A stretch of 64,000 bases of DNA. It comes from Congeria kusceri (lineage: Eukaryota; Mollusca; Bivalvia; Myida; Dreissenidae). How positions within the stretch are numbered: position 1 is the stretch's first letter; each line of letters begins with the position of its first letter. Location of the stretch: contig CM051027.1 in assembly GCA_027627225.1 (NCBI GenBank), positions 87,652,451 through 87,716,450 on the forward strand. Reading direction: 5' to 3'. Below the pieces are notes generated by a model that did not search any database, was not told the DNA's origin, and saw only the letters and a list, made by a program, of their open reading frames with translations. Positions 26,201 to 38,100 of the stretch are shown here, in pieces. A program made the position numbers and the translations under genes.

Positions 26201-29200
26201 CTGCCTTGGAAGCTACGACTTGGCGCAGCATAATTGCCAGCTCCTGTGTATCAAGCAAGGAAAGCGCCTCCACTGCCGACGCCGGCTGAACGATACTCCC
26301 ATTATTCTCAACCGTGTACACCGCCGTCACCTCAGTGCCTCCGTCCTTGCGGCTTAAATCATGAACCTGAATGGATATGTCCGAAACATTTACTATCTGA
26401 TCAATAAGCACGTGCAATAAACACAGTTTTACGGATAAGCTGTTCATAAAACTGGTACTTATTTCAGAAATCTCATTTAAAATGTACCAGACATTACTAG
26501 CCATAATACAACGCTGTAGTTTTAAACTAACTAACTAAATAAAATGCAGTCATCAACATGTAAAGACTCTTTCAATGTACTATCAGCTGTAATAAAACGT
26601 TTCAACAAACGTACATGCACAGCAGTATCACCAACAACGGTATATCGTTTACGTCTACGCTTTTGAAGAGGCTGGAATTTTCCTTCGGCAATGAGCCTCT
26701 TGCGAGCAAATGCCTCGTGGTAAGCAATAGCTAGATTGCGTTCCATTTCCGCTTTAAAAGCGGGATCGTTGATGTCTGCGGTAAGTAGCACTTTCAACAC
26801 TGAAATGTAGAAAAGGTGGAACGTGTCTGAGATGTAGCACCAGCTTTGAGATAAATTTAGTTTAAAGTATGTTTCAAAAGACGTTATCATCATAATAATC
26901 AAACCTAAGACAAACAAAAAACACTTAGCGTAGAACTTATACATTTTTTAAATAATATACCTGTTTTCACCCATGTGTCTTCACTGGCTGTTGAGGCATT
27001 TGCTGTCGTCGATATAACTGGAGGTGTTGTCGGTGGAGGAATACTTGAAGATGTAAATGTGGACGTGGTTATTTCGACGTATGTTGTGACATAAGAACTT
27101 ATCGATGTTTTGTACGCGGTTGAAAACTCCGATATAAGTGGAGACGAAGGTTCCTCGGTAGATATTGTAACATAAAAAGTTGGCAATGTTGTAAAGGAGA
27201 TGGTTATATCCGATGTCAATGGCAACGAAGTTGTCTCGATATATGTTGTATCATAAGAAGTTGGCGATGTTACGTACGAGGTTGAAAACACTGATATCAA
27301 TGGTGACGAGCTTGTCTCAATATATGTTGTAACATAAGAAATTGGCAATGTTGTATAGGAGCTTGTTAAATCCGATGTCAGTGGCGACGAGGTTGTCAGG
27401 GAGTTTGTTGTAATATATGAACTTAACAATGTAATATTCGAAATGGAAAACTCAGGTGTAGGTTGTGAAGAGATTGATTTTAATGTGGGTGATGGCGATA
27501 AGCTTGCCGTTGACAGTATGCTGGATGTTGTTAATGATGTTGAGCGAATACCAGAGTTTGAGAATGTTGACGAGAACATGCTAGCAACAGTTGAAGCTGT
27601 TAATGTTGAATCTCCGGTCGTAACTATGATAACTGCACTCGCTAATGTAGTAAAAGAGACGACCAACGATGTGCTTGTAGAATCAAGGAAAGGTGATAGA
27701 ACAGTTCGCTCCTTTTCAGTTGATAGGGTACTGTGTGCCAGTTCTGTTGATGCCGAATCTAATGTTGATGTCACAGAAAGAAGTCCTGTTGCTGTTAAAG
27801 TTTCTGTTGTTAGCGGTAGCGATGTATATGGTGAATAACTGGTAGAATATAAAGGAACATCGCTTGTTAACATTGGTGGAGTGGTTGCCATTGTGGATAC
27901 GGTAACTGAATCTGTCACATTAGTAACACTAAAAGCAGTCGTTTGAATTAAATTAATGGTCGAACAAGTTTCAGAATGTGTCGAGATTACAGATGGCTGA
28001 GTCAAAAAAGATGGTGTTGTAGAAGCAAATACGCTGCTAGGTGTTGCAACGCTGTCAGTATATTGTAATAACAAAGACGATGAATAAACGACCAATGAAG
28101 AATACACTTCTATGGTTTTGGACAATTTACTGTCGAAAGATGTTTTATATGATACCGCGAGGGAACTGGTAAATCCTATGACAGGCAATATAAATGTTGA
28201 AATCGAATCTACGGTCGACGACGTTGGGAAATGCGAAGTAAACTTATTACTTATATGCGATGTTTCATTTAAGAATGTTGAGCTTGTTGATAAAGCGATG
28301 CTTACATGTGATTCCAAAGAGGGCGAAGGAAAGAAATATGGTGAAGAGGAAATGATCAAAGATCTTGTAGACAAAGTTAATGTACTATTAGTAAGAGACA
28401 AACTGGAGCTGGTAGGGATAATTGTTATAGTTGTAGTATGCGGCGAGTCATTAATGGTTGTAGATAAACATTCTTCAGTTAGTGACTGAGTTGGTACTGG
28501 TGAAACCACTAATGACGACGTAGTTGTTTCTCTTGTCGTGTGATTTTCATTTAAAGATATGGTGTTAAATGTTACAACTGACGTATCATGCCTTGAAAAA
28601 ACAAAGGTGTTTTCTAAAGTGTGTAATACGTTGCTACTCGACGACACGGATTGACTGATAACGTATGTATACGATGGAAACAATGATGTCCAAGAGGAAT
28701 ATACATTCGATACAAACGAAATTGCGCTGCTGAATATAATATCTGAATCAACATGACTTGAAGAAAAAGACGTGGTGTTTAAAGTATTCTTCAATGTCAT
28801 GTATTCAGTTCTGTATAGACTTTCTGATGAAGACGATGTTGTAATAAATGGTCTTGAAGCAGTCACAGTTGACCTGGCAGCACTTAATGAACCTGAAGAT
28901 GTAATAGTTGACATAAACTCACTTTGAGATGGCGACAAAGATTGAAATATAGATGGAGACAGTAAAGATGAAAAATCGCTCAATAGAGTAGAATATGACG
29001 TGAGAGTTAGAAGATACTGTTTGGACGACAAAACATTTGAATTTGTTGACAAACTATTCAAAGAAGACTTCGACAACAAATCGAATGAATTGCATTCGTG
29101 AAGACTACTAGAAAGATATTCGATTAAAGTAGAAGATAAGTGATCAGTGGACGGTTGCCAGAATGACACGTACAGTGAAGTGTATTGTGCAGTGGTCTTT

Positions 29201-32200
29201 AAAAGAGAATCAAAATATGAGGTGACACTATTGATGGTATTAGTAAATTCTGTTCGAGCAGTACTAACTGCTTCTAATGCGTTTGTTGAAATGCTTTCGG
29301 TGAATGAAGGTGTTACTGAATCATAAAATGTGGACAATATTGTAGATGTAGTATCAACATTCATGCTAGCTGAGTGTGAAGGGTCCACTAAAGTAGCATA
29401 CTTTGATGTATATACAGTAGAGCTCTGTTCAGGCAAAGTCACAGTAGAACTACTAATGCTAATCATGGCATCGTGAGTGCTTGATTTAGTTAGAAAATGA
29501 ATAGAGCCGGTATGTGTTACCAGAGATATGAGCGTTATTGTTGTATCAACTGTTGAATAAGAAATTTGTGGCGTCGTGTTCTCAAATATGCTGTGAAATG
29601 ACAGCGGCGACTGCTTATCAGATACAGCAGGCATTGACGAATACTGTGTGGAAATATGAAAGTTTGTCGATGGAAAAGAACTAGGCAATACTGAAGATTC
29701 GATGTTTGACCTGCTGTGCAAGATCAGAGAATGAGAAGTGACTGATAAAGTATCTGGAGGCTGAAGGGTGACATCGTGTTCTGTAGAGAGTGAGGAAATT
29801 TGATTTGATTGTGAAGGGGTGCCTTGTGTAAACGTTGATGCAATGTAGGACGTGTAAATACTAGATGTGAAAGATGGTATAGAGTTTTCGACATTAATGT
29901 CCTTTGACCATAAAACTGTGTTTGTTTGAAGGTTAAGCATGGTATTTATGGAAATCTGTGACGATAATTCTGTCGATTCTGTGCTTCTAAACGAGGTGCT
30001 GATTATGAAGGATGGTGATAAGAATGATTGTATTTGATAAGTTTGCATAGGAGCAAAAGATGGGGCATCAACAATTATCGTACTGGATGTAAATAACTTC
30101 GTCAAAAATGTGCGCGTAATTGACCTTTCATTATGTGAGTTCAAAGGAGAAACATGCAAAGTAGTGGAAGTAATCGCCACTTCGTGTGTTGACACGTGAG
30201 TGCTTGTAATCGTCAAATTATTTGTTGTGACTGAAGTTGGAAATATTAAAGATGTGCTGACATGAACCTTACTTTCATTGGCGCTGTGTACATCAGAAAT
30301 GTGTGTTTTACTGGAGTACGTAGACGATATTTCGTAGAGTGTTTCCAGTTCCGTGTAAGGCGCACCAATGGTCGAAGTCGGTGCAATACTTCTGTAAGTT
30401 GTTTGTGTTGGCATTATTGTATCCACTGTTGTTGCTGACTGGACACCACTAAACTCTGTGTATGCAATGTCTGTCTTTGTCTCAGATAAAGCTCTCTCCG
30501 TGAGAACTTTTGTGATCATATATGAGCTAACTGACTGGTCCATTCCATTCCCGTCTGCACTTGTCAAAAGGCTGACGTACATAGATGCATCTGTTGTTTT
30601 CAATAATGATTCTTCTATAGACATTGTTTTGCCATACATGACTGTTTTGGAAGATGCGTCACCGTTTTCTGAAAGTAAATAAAATCGTATTTGATTTTCG
30701 TACCTTTTATAAATACTCGTACATAGGAAATCTACAATCAGTTTTGACCTTAAATTGCACATTGGTTAAGAATGTCAGCTCACAATTTGAAATAGAAGTT
30801 GGTAGGTGGAAAAAGCCAAAGTCTACTCCCTATTGTATACGCAATTAGTTCGAGGAGGATTTTCTTTTTATGTTTGAATGTACAGTGTACAGTGTACGTC
30901 AGACCAAATGTACCCAAATTTATTGAACTTTTCCAATGTAATAATACAAAAATATAAAGCATTAACTTACCTATTTATGTTAAAAATGGCATTTTATTTG
31001 AGAAATAAATATCATACATACAATGAATAAAGTCTTGTATACCTCTCACGGGTTAATCTTATAGGTATATATACATATATTTAAAGAACATGTTAAAGTA
31101 AGTTGGTTATATACTTACTACTATGTGTACTGACTAATACTGTACTGTCGTAATATTTTTAATGTGACTATCTGTCTTGTATTTTTGTACTGACTATAAT
31201 TGTACTGTCAATTTTTTAAGTGTGACTATTTGTACATTCACTTAAATATACATTTGATATGTATTGTACATATACTGTTATTGTTCACATAAAATATTTG
31301 TTTACTCATAGAAATTCTTACCTGATAATGTCTGTGAAAGGATGACTGTAGTACTAATTGTTGACGATGACTGGTCTGATAAAGCAGTTGTTAGGATGTT
31401 CTCACTGTGTGGTAAAATGTTTTCGATCGGAGAGACTGATGATGTACGCAATATCGCTTCAAATGTTGGAGGCATATTAAGTGAAGTAGAATGTTTTGAA
31501 AACGGTGTTATATCGCTATCTATATTTCTAGACGCACTGGTACTGTATATTTGCGGTACGGTATTTTCGCTGTCCATTGTTGGAGATTTGGATTTGGGCG
31601 ATACTGATGATGAAATTATATCATTTTTTAATGGAGAATTTTCTGTTTCTGCTACACCAGTATTTGTCAGATCAGTTTCCACCGAAGACACTGAACGAGA
31701 ACTACTGCTGTATACGCCTTCCGAAAATCCCGTCACTGTAGAATATACGGCTATTGACGTGATGCTAACAGAAAGTGTGTCTATAAATGGTGCTGTTTGA
31801 ATTAACACTGAGTCTGCGGAATATACGACTGCACGTGTTGAATCATATATTTCAGCAGAATGAGTGGGTGTTTGTGCAAAATATTCACTTGAACTCAGAG
31901 ACATTAATTCAGTTCTAACTGTTGATTCTTGAAGAGATTCTTCAGATCCACTAGCTGTTGGTTTAAGAGATGATTCAATTTCACGTATAGATTCTTTAAG
32001 AGAGGTTTCAGTTTCACTGACAGCTCCTGTAAGAAGTGTTGTAAATGCACTAAACGATCCATAACTGAATATATCATATGTATTCATAGATCCGTCGACG
32101 GTAGTATCAGATGAATTGGAACTGTCTTTCACAGATGTTTCAAAAGGATTTGCAGTTTCTTTTAGCGAGTGTTCAGTTAAATCCATGGACCCGTCTACAA

Positions 32201-34189
32201 ACGTACCGCTGGAGCTAACAGATTCTTTTGAACTTGTAAACAATGTTCTTGTTGGCACAATTAACCCTTTAAATGAGTCGTGTATACTTGAAGTTTTTGA
32301 TGATGATTGATACGTTGTGTCCAATGTTGATGATTCCTGTTTCGTTGAAATGGAAAGGCTAAAGGTTTCTAATGGCGTTTCAATTATTGTAGAAATAGTA
32401 GTTAATGAAGAGATGGGTGTTGTCATCATCGTGTCGTCAACCGCTGCAATAAACATTAGAGTGTTAAATAATTAAGTATTAAATTATTATTTAAATGATG
32501 CATGTACATTTAATTCTTATACAGAGAGCATACATTTGTTTTAAAATCAATAAATCACCACATTGCCCTAATGATCGACACAAGACTGCTACTTGGAACT
32601 TTGATTAAAATTGTTTGGTGTTTATATTGTGTTTATTTTGTAAAATACCGGTATGTCGGAAAGTTATTTATAGCAGTGAAATAATTAATAATAAATGCGC
32701 TCATGTTCGTCATCAAAGAATCATGTTTCAAATAAGGAGTAAAATTAACCCAATTTCTGATTACGACTGACTATATCTAATTACTTAAAGAAAAAAATCT
32801 ATATTAGGTACTAGCTTCTGCAACTGACTTGTCACTCGAAGAGAGCCCAAACAAGGCTATTAATTATGCATATGCCATACACAGATGGCATTAATGTTAC
32901 GGCTGTTTTACGACCAGTTCGCAATCAAACGTAAAACAGATGTACGAATAAAGAACGTGGGGGTCCATGTACTGGACATGTTTGCACATCATACGTTCAA
33001 TTGTTACATCGTCATTTAAATTGCAAAAATGTGTCGTCGAACGACACGAAAACTATAAAAGTTTTATTTTAAAGTTGCTATTTGTCATCGAGTGAGAATA
33101 TCATTATATACAGGGTACATTGTGTTTATTCCATGGCCATTCATTCAAAAAACTTAAATCGTTCGCTTAAAGTGATATGTTCCAGAATGCAGATTGGAAA
33201 CAACATTGGGAGCATGGCAATCAAATTAGTTGACGGAAATATTTTAATGAGGCGTTTCGTGAGAGAAAACCCGGGCTTAATGCATCTGCGTAAAGTGTCG
33301 TCCTGGATTAGCCTGTGCAGTCCGCAGGACGACACTTTCCGCTTTAATGGTGTTTCTGTTTCAAGGAAGTCTCTTCTACACATAAAGGCGGAAAGTGTCG
33401 TCCCAGATTAGCCTGCGCGGACTGCATTCAACTCGATTTTCCCACGACACGCCTCAAATATAGATGATGATGTCTCATTTAATTTACGGCACTAGCAGAA
33501 TGGCACATTACATGTTATTTTGAAATTATAAATAACTAAATAAAAATTCAAACTACCACTATTAGTCCGCCTTCTGCAGTTTTAGAATAATTTTTTTTAA
33601 ATACATAATGACAACTAATATTTTTGTTAAAACAAGTGTTATTGCTCGTCATGCGTTGGTTTAAAACAACAAAACACATTCAGAAAGCTGTATTATTCGA
33701 ATAAGGACTCCATATTGATGTTAAGTATGTGTTAATACAGGAATTTAATACACAAATTCTAATTTCACAGTATACGATATAAGCGAGTATATATATATAA
33801 TCAGATTGCCACATCACTATTTATACAATTTCAGTGTTATTTTAAACTAATTACAAAGTAACACAAAGTAACACCCGATATATATAATATATAATGAAAT
33901 CCGAACAGTTTGACTGTAAATACATATATTCAGCATACACGTATTTGCACAACTAGAAATTAGCGTATGATAAGAAAATATCATCTTTTCTATGGGAAGA
34001 AAATATCATGAAATAAAGTGTTCGTCGTCTTACGATCAAACGCAAACGATCGTCCAATTAACAAAACAAACACACACTCAGACACACAAACTGAACACAT
34101 TCCTTGTGCTTACCAGCACTAGTCGACTGCGTCATTGGGACCAAAAGTGATCCCATCAGGACCCAAAGCATAGTGGTGTGTAGCCTCAT
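10716..34189 (-). CDS. KIAA1549: KIAA1549-like (UPF0606) mucin-type single-pass membrane protein, at least 19 coding exons
   Basis: Exons: 34114-34189, 31322-32443, 26961-30668, 26615-26799, 26198-26396, 25792-26000, 25265-25461, 24644-24732, 24156-24262, 23775-23859, 23233-23296, 20659-21047, 15603-15773, 15265-15319, 14781-14899, 13465-13509, 13324-13346, 12752-12876, 10716-11258. Every join is GT-AG and in phase except exon 13 to 14, which lacks a length of 3n+1. The product has about 2,500 residues: signal peptide, Ser/Thr-rich ectodomain (about 27-1635), SEA-like juxtamembrane segment (about 1636-1763), helix near 1782-1805 and a tail of about 700 residues. The best family match is in the tail: LQEARNRMHTLLDEAFAL corresponds to the human KIAA1549 segment IDEVRQQMHMLLEEAFSL, and the C-terminal LFKSLRDELAASK to its LVKAIREEVAKLAK. 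The Pfam family is DUF3827. Cell function is poorly known; an adhesion or receptor role is inference. Confidence 0.85.
11259..12751 (-). other. Last intron of the KIAA1549-like gene
   Basis: AT-rich, about 1.5 kb. It starts gtaact and ends ttgacag on the minus strand. No nested gene or recognisable element was seen. Confidence 0.5.
12752..15773 (-). CDS. KIAA1549: KIAA1549-like exons 13-18: conserved tail core, with microexons
   Basis: Exon 13 (15603-15773) has TSGMNIGLASSDS...HEIDENVLF. Exon 14 (15265-15319) has SKNESPSRPTFTQTP. Exon 15 (14781-14899) has the conserved LQEARNRMHTLLDEAFAL. Exon 16 is 45 nt, exon 17 only 23 nt (13324-13346), and exon 18 (12752-12876) has VDPGYINPAYASSYSKF. Exons 14-19 join in perfect phase. 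Between 13 and 14 the phases clash (1 versus 2). Use of a weaker donor 4 nt downstream, or an unseen microexon, would mend it. Confidence 0.7.
13510..14780 (-). other. KIAA1549-like intron between exons 15 and 16
   Basis: AT-rich intron of about 1.27 kb with a run of imperfect 'ctactactgct'-type triplets near 13640-13750. No gene or element was seen. Confidence 0.45.
16255..20587 (-). mobile_element. Large tandem-core element, family B, in a KIAA1549-like intron
   Basis: On the minus strand the element begins TTTTTAGCTCACCTCAGCAC (near 20587) and ends CTCAGGTGAGC, then a hairpin of GGGCCAT/GTGGCCC type and CTCGTGTTTC (16261-16296). The core is about a dozen diverged units of roughly 170 bp containing 'aaacctctgggccttgcggt' and 'ccccggggtgtggccagttt'. 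The array is interrupted by a different array (16668-17260) and by unique inserts at about 17375-18240 and 19310-19870. A copy of the same head and tail is at 52849-54332. No transposase was found. Confidence 0.7.
16668..17260 (-). repeat. Family D tandem array inserted in the family B element
   Basis: Four to five units of about 130 bp on the minus strand carry 'gggattgcatatggggtggg', 'caaggtcactgttactaaaa' and 'ttccgctcaataacttgaga'. The end nearest 16668 has the hairpin CGGGAAATTTCCACG followed by TTTCTTGT, the family D tail. The same unit makes up large parts of 40860-42000 and 48410-49440. Confidence 0.7.
20659..25461 (-). CDS. KIAA1549: KIAA1549-like exons 7-12: membrane-proximal cytoplasmic tail
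   Basis: Six exons (25265-25461, 24644-24732, 24156-24262, 23775-23859, 23233-23296, 20659-21047) join in consistent phases 0-2-1-0-1-2-1. Content: PDTKHSRSLPPSPSKK, LTPSKSPRTFPGKLAPPVRK, a Ser-rich exon, and a charged DTENIKDHLKTEKEKNKRR segment corresponding in place and character to the Lys/Arg-rich segment of human KIAA1549. Exon 12 carries a Ser/Asp-rich stretch with DKDGQKYKFIEEKMG. Pro-rich basic motifs could bind SH3 domains. The exon 12 donor could be at 20659 or 3 nt away at 20662. Confidence 0.7.
21048..23232 (-). other. KIAA1549-like intron between exons 11 and 12
   Basis: About 2.2 kb of AT-rich intron. Short phrases such as 'cttctcggacacgagatttt' near 22520-22600 are internally repetitive and may be a repeat remnant. 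No exon candidates in phase were seen. Confidence 0.45.
25792..26799 (-). CDS. KIAA1549: KIAA1549-like exons 4-6: SEA-like segment and transmembrane helix
   Basis: Exon 4 (26615-26799) gives VLKVLLTADINDPAFKAEME and then a polybasic LQKRRRKRYT. Exon 5 (26198-26396) continues IVNVSDISIQVHDL...AVYTVENNGS...LLDTQELAIML. Exon 6 (25792-26000) has a Pro/Thr linker, the helix IWIIGAIAGGVGGVLVIVCI, and a Cys-rich stop-transfer IYCKCCAQKQRE. The strand/helix alternation before the membrane resembles a SEA domain, as in many mucin-like receptors. RRKR (26645-26662) fits a furin site. Fold and cleavage are inferences. Confidence 0.8.
26961..30668 (-). CDS. KIAA1549: KIAA1549-like exon 3: giant mucin-like exon (3,708 nt)
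   Basis: A single symmetric phase-1 exon encodes about 1,235 residues, mostly Ser and Thr, with scattered N-x-S/T sequons and very few cysteines. Near its 3' end (about 27055-27416) are at least four tandem 27-residue units beginning YVTTYIETSSSPL / YDTTYIETTSLPL / YVTISTEEPSSPL, with Pro-Leu at a fixed place. This is an extended, O-glycosylated stalk. Open frames on the opposite strand are shadows of the biased codons. Confidence 0.85.
31322..32443 (-). CDS. KIAA1549: KIAA1549-like exon 2: Ser/Thr-rich ectodomain, part 1
   Basis: This 1,122-nt exon is phase 1 at both ends and encodes about 373 residues dominated by Ser, Thr, Glu and Val. Repeated phrases such as ESSLKP, KESIREIES and GSMDLTE suggest internal duplication. 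Its symmetry (length divisible by three) means it can be skipped without frame change. No Cys-rich domain is present. Dense O-glycosylation is expected from composition. Confidence 0.8.
33247..33458. mobile_element. Palindromic MITE-like element, copy 2, in KIAA1549-like intron 1
   Basis: Carries the same arms as the element at 5301: GGCTTAATGCATCTGCGTAA, GATTAGCCTGTGCAGTCCGC, a central 'tttcaaggaagtctcttcta' and a right arm ending TTTTCCCACGACACGCCTCA. Parts of both arms are deleted, so it is a decayed copy. Confidence 0.75.
34114..34189 (-). CDS. KIAA1549: KIAA1549-like exon 1: signal peptide
   Basis: The ATG at 34189 opens MRLHTTMLWVLMGSLLVPMT followed by QSTSA, a classic signal peptide with a small-residue cleavage site. 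The exon ends at a gtaagc donor in phase 1, matching the phase-1 acceptor of exon 2 (ttgcag before 32443). Confidence 0.8.
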
Positions 34190-37100
34190 CTTCCACACTC
34201 AAAGGGCCATCTGCACAAAGTAATGCATGCAAGAACACTGGTTATTGTCAAGTTCGCATGTCCGACCGCGTGTCTCTTTTGGTTCACAGTCAATATTCAA
34301 AACTCTGGAAATCTCGTCAATCTCATCATTGCATATTTCCACATTGCACATCCAAATGAGGGTCCGTGTGTTCAAAGGCAAACTTGTTTACTGGTATACC
34401 TGTTTGAATTGAAAAATAGATAATAAAGTAAAATAAATCAAGTTCGCTATCTAAACACGTTCAGTCAACAGATTCAATCGGATTGTTGAAAGAGAAGAGA
34501 TATTCTTATCATTTTTGACCTGTGAACATACCAGTCCTATTTTCAGCTTATCGCAGTTAAATACTAAATCTCTAATCCGCAACGCTAACACGGTTATTGA
34601 TTCAAGGAACAGACTAGCAATGATATTTATTTATATTTATACTGACATGTAGATACATCGATGTCGACATGTAAGTCTAGAAAGTACAACATGCCAAAGT
34701 CATTAATGTGCGGTTTAAATTCAAACACAATCATGTTAATAAAACATCAAAGGCAGCGTTCATCTGATTAACATTCTGTTTGTTGTCGTTAAGAAGTTCA
34801 TGTAAGTACATATATACGAAAAGATAACTTAGTAAAGAAAAATTAAATAAATAAAAATCAGAATGTATATTTTCTTTGAAGTGTGATCATATACTAGTGT
34901 ACAGCATTAATGTGATATGCACTGTGTGTTACTATAATATGTCCCATCTATCTTATTTATTTTTTCCATGTTTATATAAATGAATCACATATCACATTCC
35001 ATGTTAAATTGTACATATTATAATTAATTAATTAAAATAATTATTGCAGTTAAAAATAAATGAAAAGCATAAGATACGTACCCTTTAATATCAGAACTTA
35101 GAAATTGGAATAGTTTCTCCAGCAGATTAAAATCCTTATGCGGTGATCAATCATTCAAATCTCGAAGCTACAATTCATTATTGTTTATCCACACATCGAT
35201 AAAATAAAACCCAACATTCAGCTATTTATCCTATAAAGAGTTGAAGTAGGTATTTAAATCGGTCAAGATTGAATGGATATCTATAACATCTATCGTATCA
35301 TGTAATGATACAATTATTCTTTACATAGTAAACATCATTTGAACAATGCAATATGAATGAAAATATATGCCTCTATTCTATGTGAATAAGATTAGTCAGA
35401 TGCTATATTTTTACAGTGGGTGGGGCAACGCGTAATTGATTATACGGTCTAAGTCAACGTCAGGAACACATGTTACCTTTTTGCTATGCAATATGACACA
35501 GCAATCAAGTCACAGGTAAACATACATATTTCCGCATCGATTTCCATTACACTTGGCCAAAATCCCCGGTAGAAAGTCGCACACGCTTCTCGATAACACG
35601 TGAATTATTAATTTCGCTAAAACTATTAACACCCCCAAATAAAGACCGAGCTAGTTGGAATAACCTTAACAACTGATTAGATTATATTTATGATTCCGTG
35701 TCATACAATTCGGAATCATCGCTGAGAGATCGTTGGATCGTTTTTAATTTTAAATATTAATCTTAATGGCTTATATTTTTTAATATACTGGTTATATGTT
35801 TTTTACTAAAAACAACTTTAAAAATGAAATGCTAATTCATGGCCAAACCGCATTCGTATAAGTATGCAATCGATTTTAATATATTTGAAATATCTGAATA
35901 TATGAAAGAAAGCATTTTATACTGCTATCAATGTTAAACCGGATTAACAAAAAAAGTAATTTCCATTTTAAAACAGATCCGCTAGACTTTTAGGACGTAG
36001 CCTGTGCCATCTGGTTTCATAAACTACACTTAAAAGGAGCTTATAGGCGCAAGATCCTGAAATAAAATGTTCGATTAATTCTTGGCAAGGGAGCGTTGAG
36101 AAAGAATGTTTGTTTTCAGTCCTGCTACGTAAAAATTGAACAATAACAATCGGCACTGAAACGCACGTCACTACCGTTCATGAACGTAATTCCGGCCACT
36201 TTGGGGTTGTTGTTTTTTTTAATCTCACGTTGTACACATCTGATCAAAATTAAACTTCACATCAATAATCCTGGGTTTAAAACTCATATAACGTGTGAGT
36301 TTAAATCAGAATGGACGAGTGTAAGGAAACTAAATAAACGGAAATAAACAACGTATAAAATGTCCTAGCTCAAATGTACGTAAAAAATCGGTTACTTTTT
36401 AGTATCCTCGGCAATGCTTATAGCAAATTTTTTTTTTTAAATAAATATCCTTATCTAAAGAGTAACGATCAAGGTTTACAAAAATTAAAATTTTGACTAA
36501 AATATCCTATCAAAACGTCTTTCTTTCACCGCCCCACCCCCCTCCCCTTAAATTCTGTATAATTTAAACCAAAGTTGGCAATGGTGAACTGCAAATGGTT
36601 TCGTTTCTTTGTTTTGCTTGTTTATATTGTGTTTGTTTTGTTTAAACGTCATTTTCATGTCAAAAAATAAAATAAACAAGTTTTTAAAATCTGAAGCCAA
36701 GGATGACGTGAGCTATAAATAACTTTAAACTTCCTTTAATTCTATTCAAGAGAGATAATTCAATTTGAAAATCTTAGTGTATAGCTGTTAATTTTTACCT
36801 GTGCGGGTGTATGAGTTTTTATGTAAGTAACAGTTATAATTGATATGAATAAAATAGAAAATACATGATTCAATTAAATATTATATGAATATAAATTACC
36901 GAAATATCACAAACACATCATTCATAATAAGGATCGATAAGTCAATGGCCGAATTGTCAAAGGGACCGATTTGTCTACTGAATTACTACATAGAACTGGG
37001 ACCGGAAAAATCTAGGGGCCGAATATTCTCGGTACCTTACCCCTTCGCCGAAGAAGGCTACAAGATAAACTTACCGGGATTATTACGACGAGTTTACGAC

Positions 37101-38100
37101 GATATTGGTATTAAATTCAGCCAGAATTGTAAGAAAATCTGAGATAACCGATTTTAAAGAGAAAACACGTCTGGGCAAAATAGTAATGTGATCTTTTAAA
37201 CAGAAGCGAGTGTTTTATATTTCGTTCACGGTTAGAATAAATAATAAATATTAATCTGTAATCATACAACACCATATTTTCGGTGCGTGCCTATGATGAC
37301 GTCAGTTTCCCCACGTGACTCAATATTTTCCGTTATGATACTGCGATTTTAATTCAAAAGTTAATAACGATAAACTTCCTGGATTCGAGAAATCTGTAGA
37401 AGTCTGTTGCTATACAAAGTTCTTTTGCTAATTGTTTTAAAACAATAGTAATCTCAATCGCAAAAACCTTTTTTGAAGGGTGGCCGAATATTTACGTACA
37501 GGCCGGAATTACGTCCATGACCAGTATACAGCTATATGTATGTTCTCACTGTTGTTGTGTTGTTGTTGTTTTTGTTTCAAATATAATGTATTTTATCATT
37601 ACAATGTGTATTACTTTTCAAAACATGGACAAAAAGAAAGATCTGTTGATAAGTCTGATAACAAAATAAAATCTTCTCGACTTCAAGGTACCAGTGTATT
37701 AATTTAACGAATTATATGTATCAAATTTTGATGATGTTACAAAATTTGGCTTTGTGAACTCAAGATATCAAATTTGTGAAATCATTGTATAAATGGTACC
37801 GTAATCCACTTTTAATAGATGTTTGCTTCAAAACTCAAGAGAAGAGGTTAACAAACAATTCAGTGTTCGTCAATAACTATTAGTTTTTATAATAATTAAT
37901 GATATCGAAAAGTATAAAAGTCGCAATTTCATCTACGTAGCAAAGAAGAGACAATGCCTTTTTCACGTGCTCAAGTGTACACCGGACATAGTTTGGAAAC
38001 TTAACTCTGACCGACTTTTAGACAACTGAAAATGGCCGCGCCCACGTAAAGATTATTTGGCAGTGGCGTATAATTGGAAAAACAACTATCAAATCATACA
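34190..38100. other. Divergent intergenic region between the KIAA1549-like gene and CCDC91
   Basis: About 3.9 kb separates the two start codons, which face apart, so promoters and 5' UTR exons of both genes should lie here. AT-rich. A GC-richer patch at 36940-37090 repeats the phrase 'ggccgaat' and looks like a repeat fragment. No clear TATA box near either start. Confidence 0.4.

Noticed and set aside
27443..28489. Open frames of 125-131 codons on the plus strand inside the mucin exon
   Set aside because: They are shadows of Ser/Thr-biased codons of the minus-strand exon, which has in-phase splice sites and continuous composition.
36885..37142. 85-codon plus-strand open frame in a GC-richer patch
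   Set aside because: No recognisable domain, and the DNA repeats the phrase 'ggccgaat' with variants, pointing to a repeat fragment rather than a gene. No splice partner was seen.
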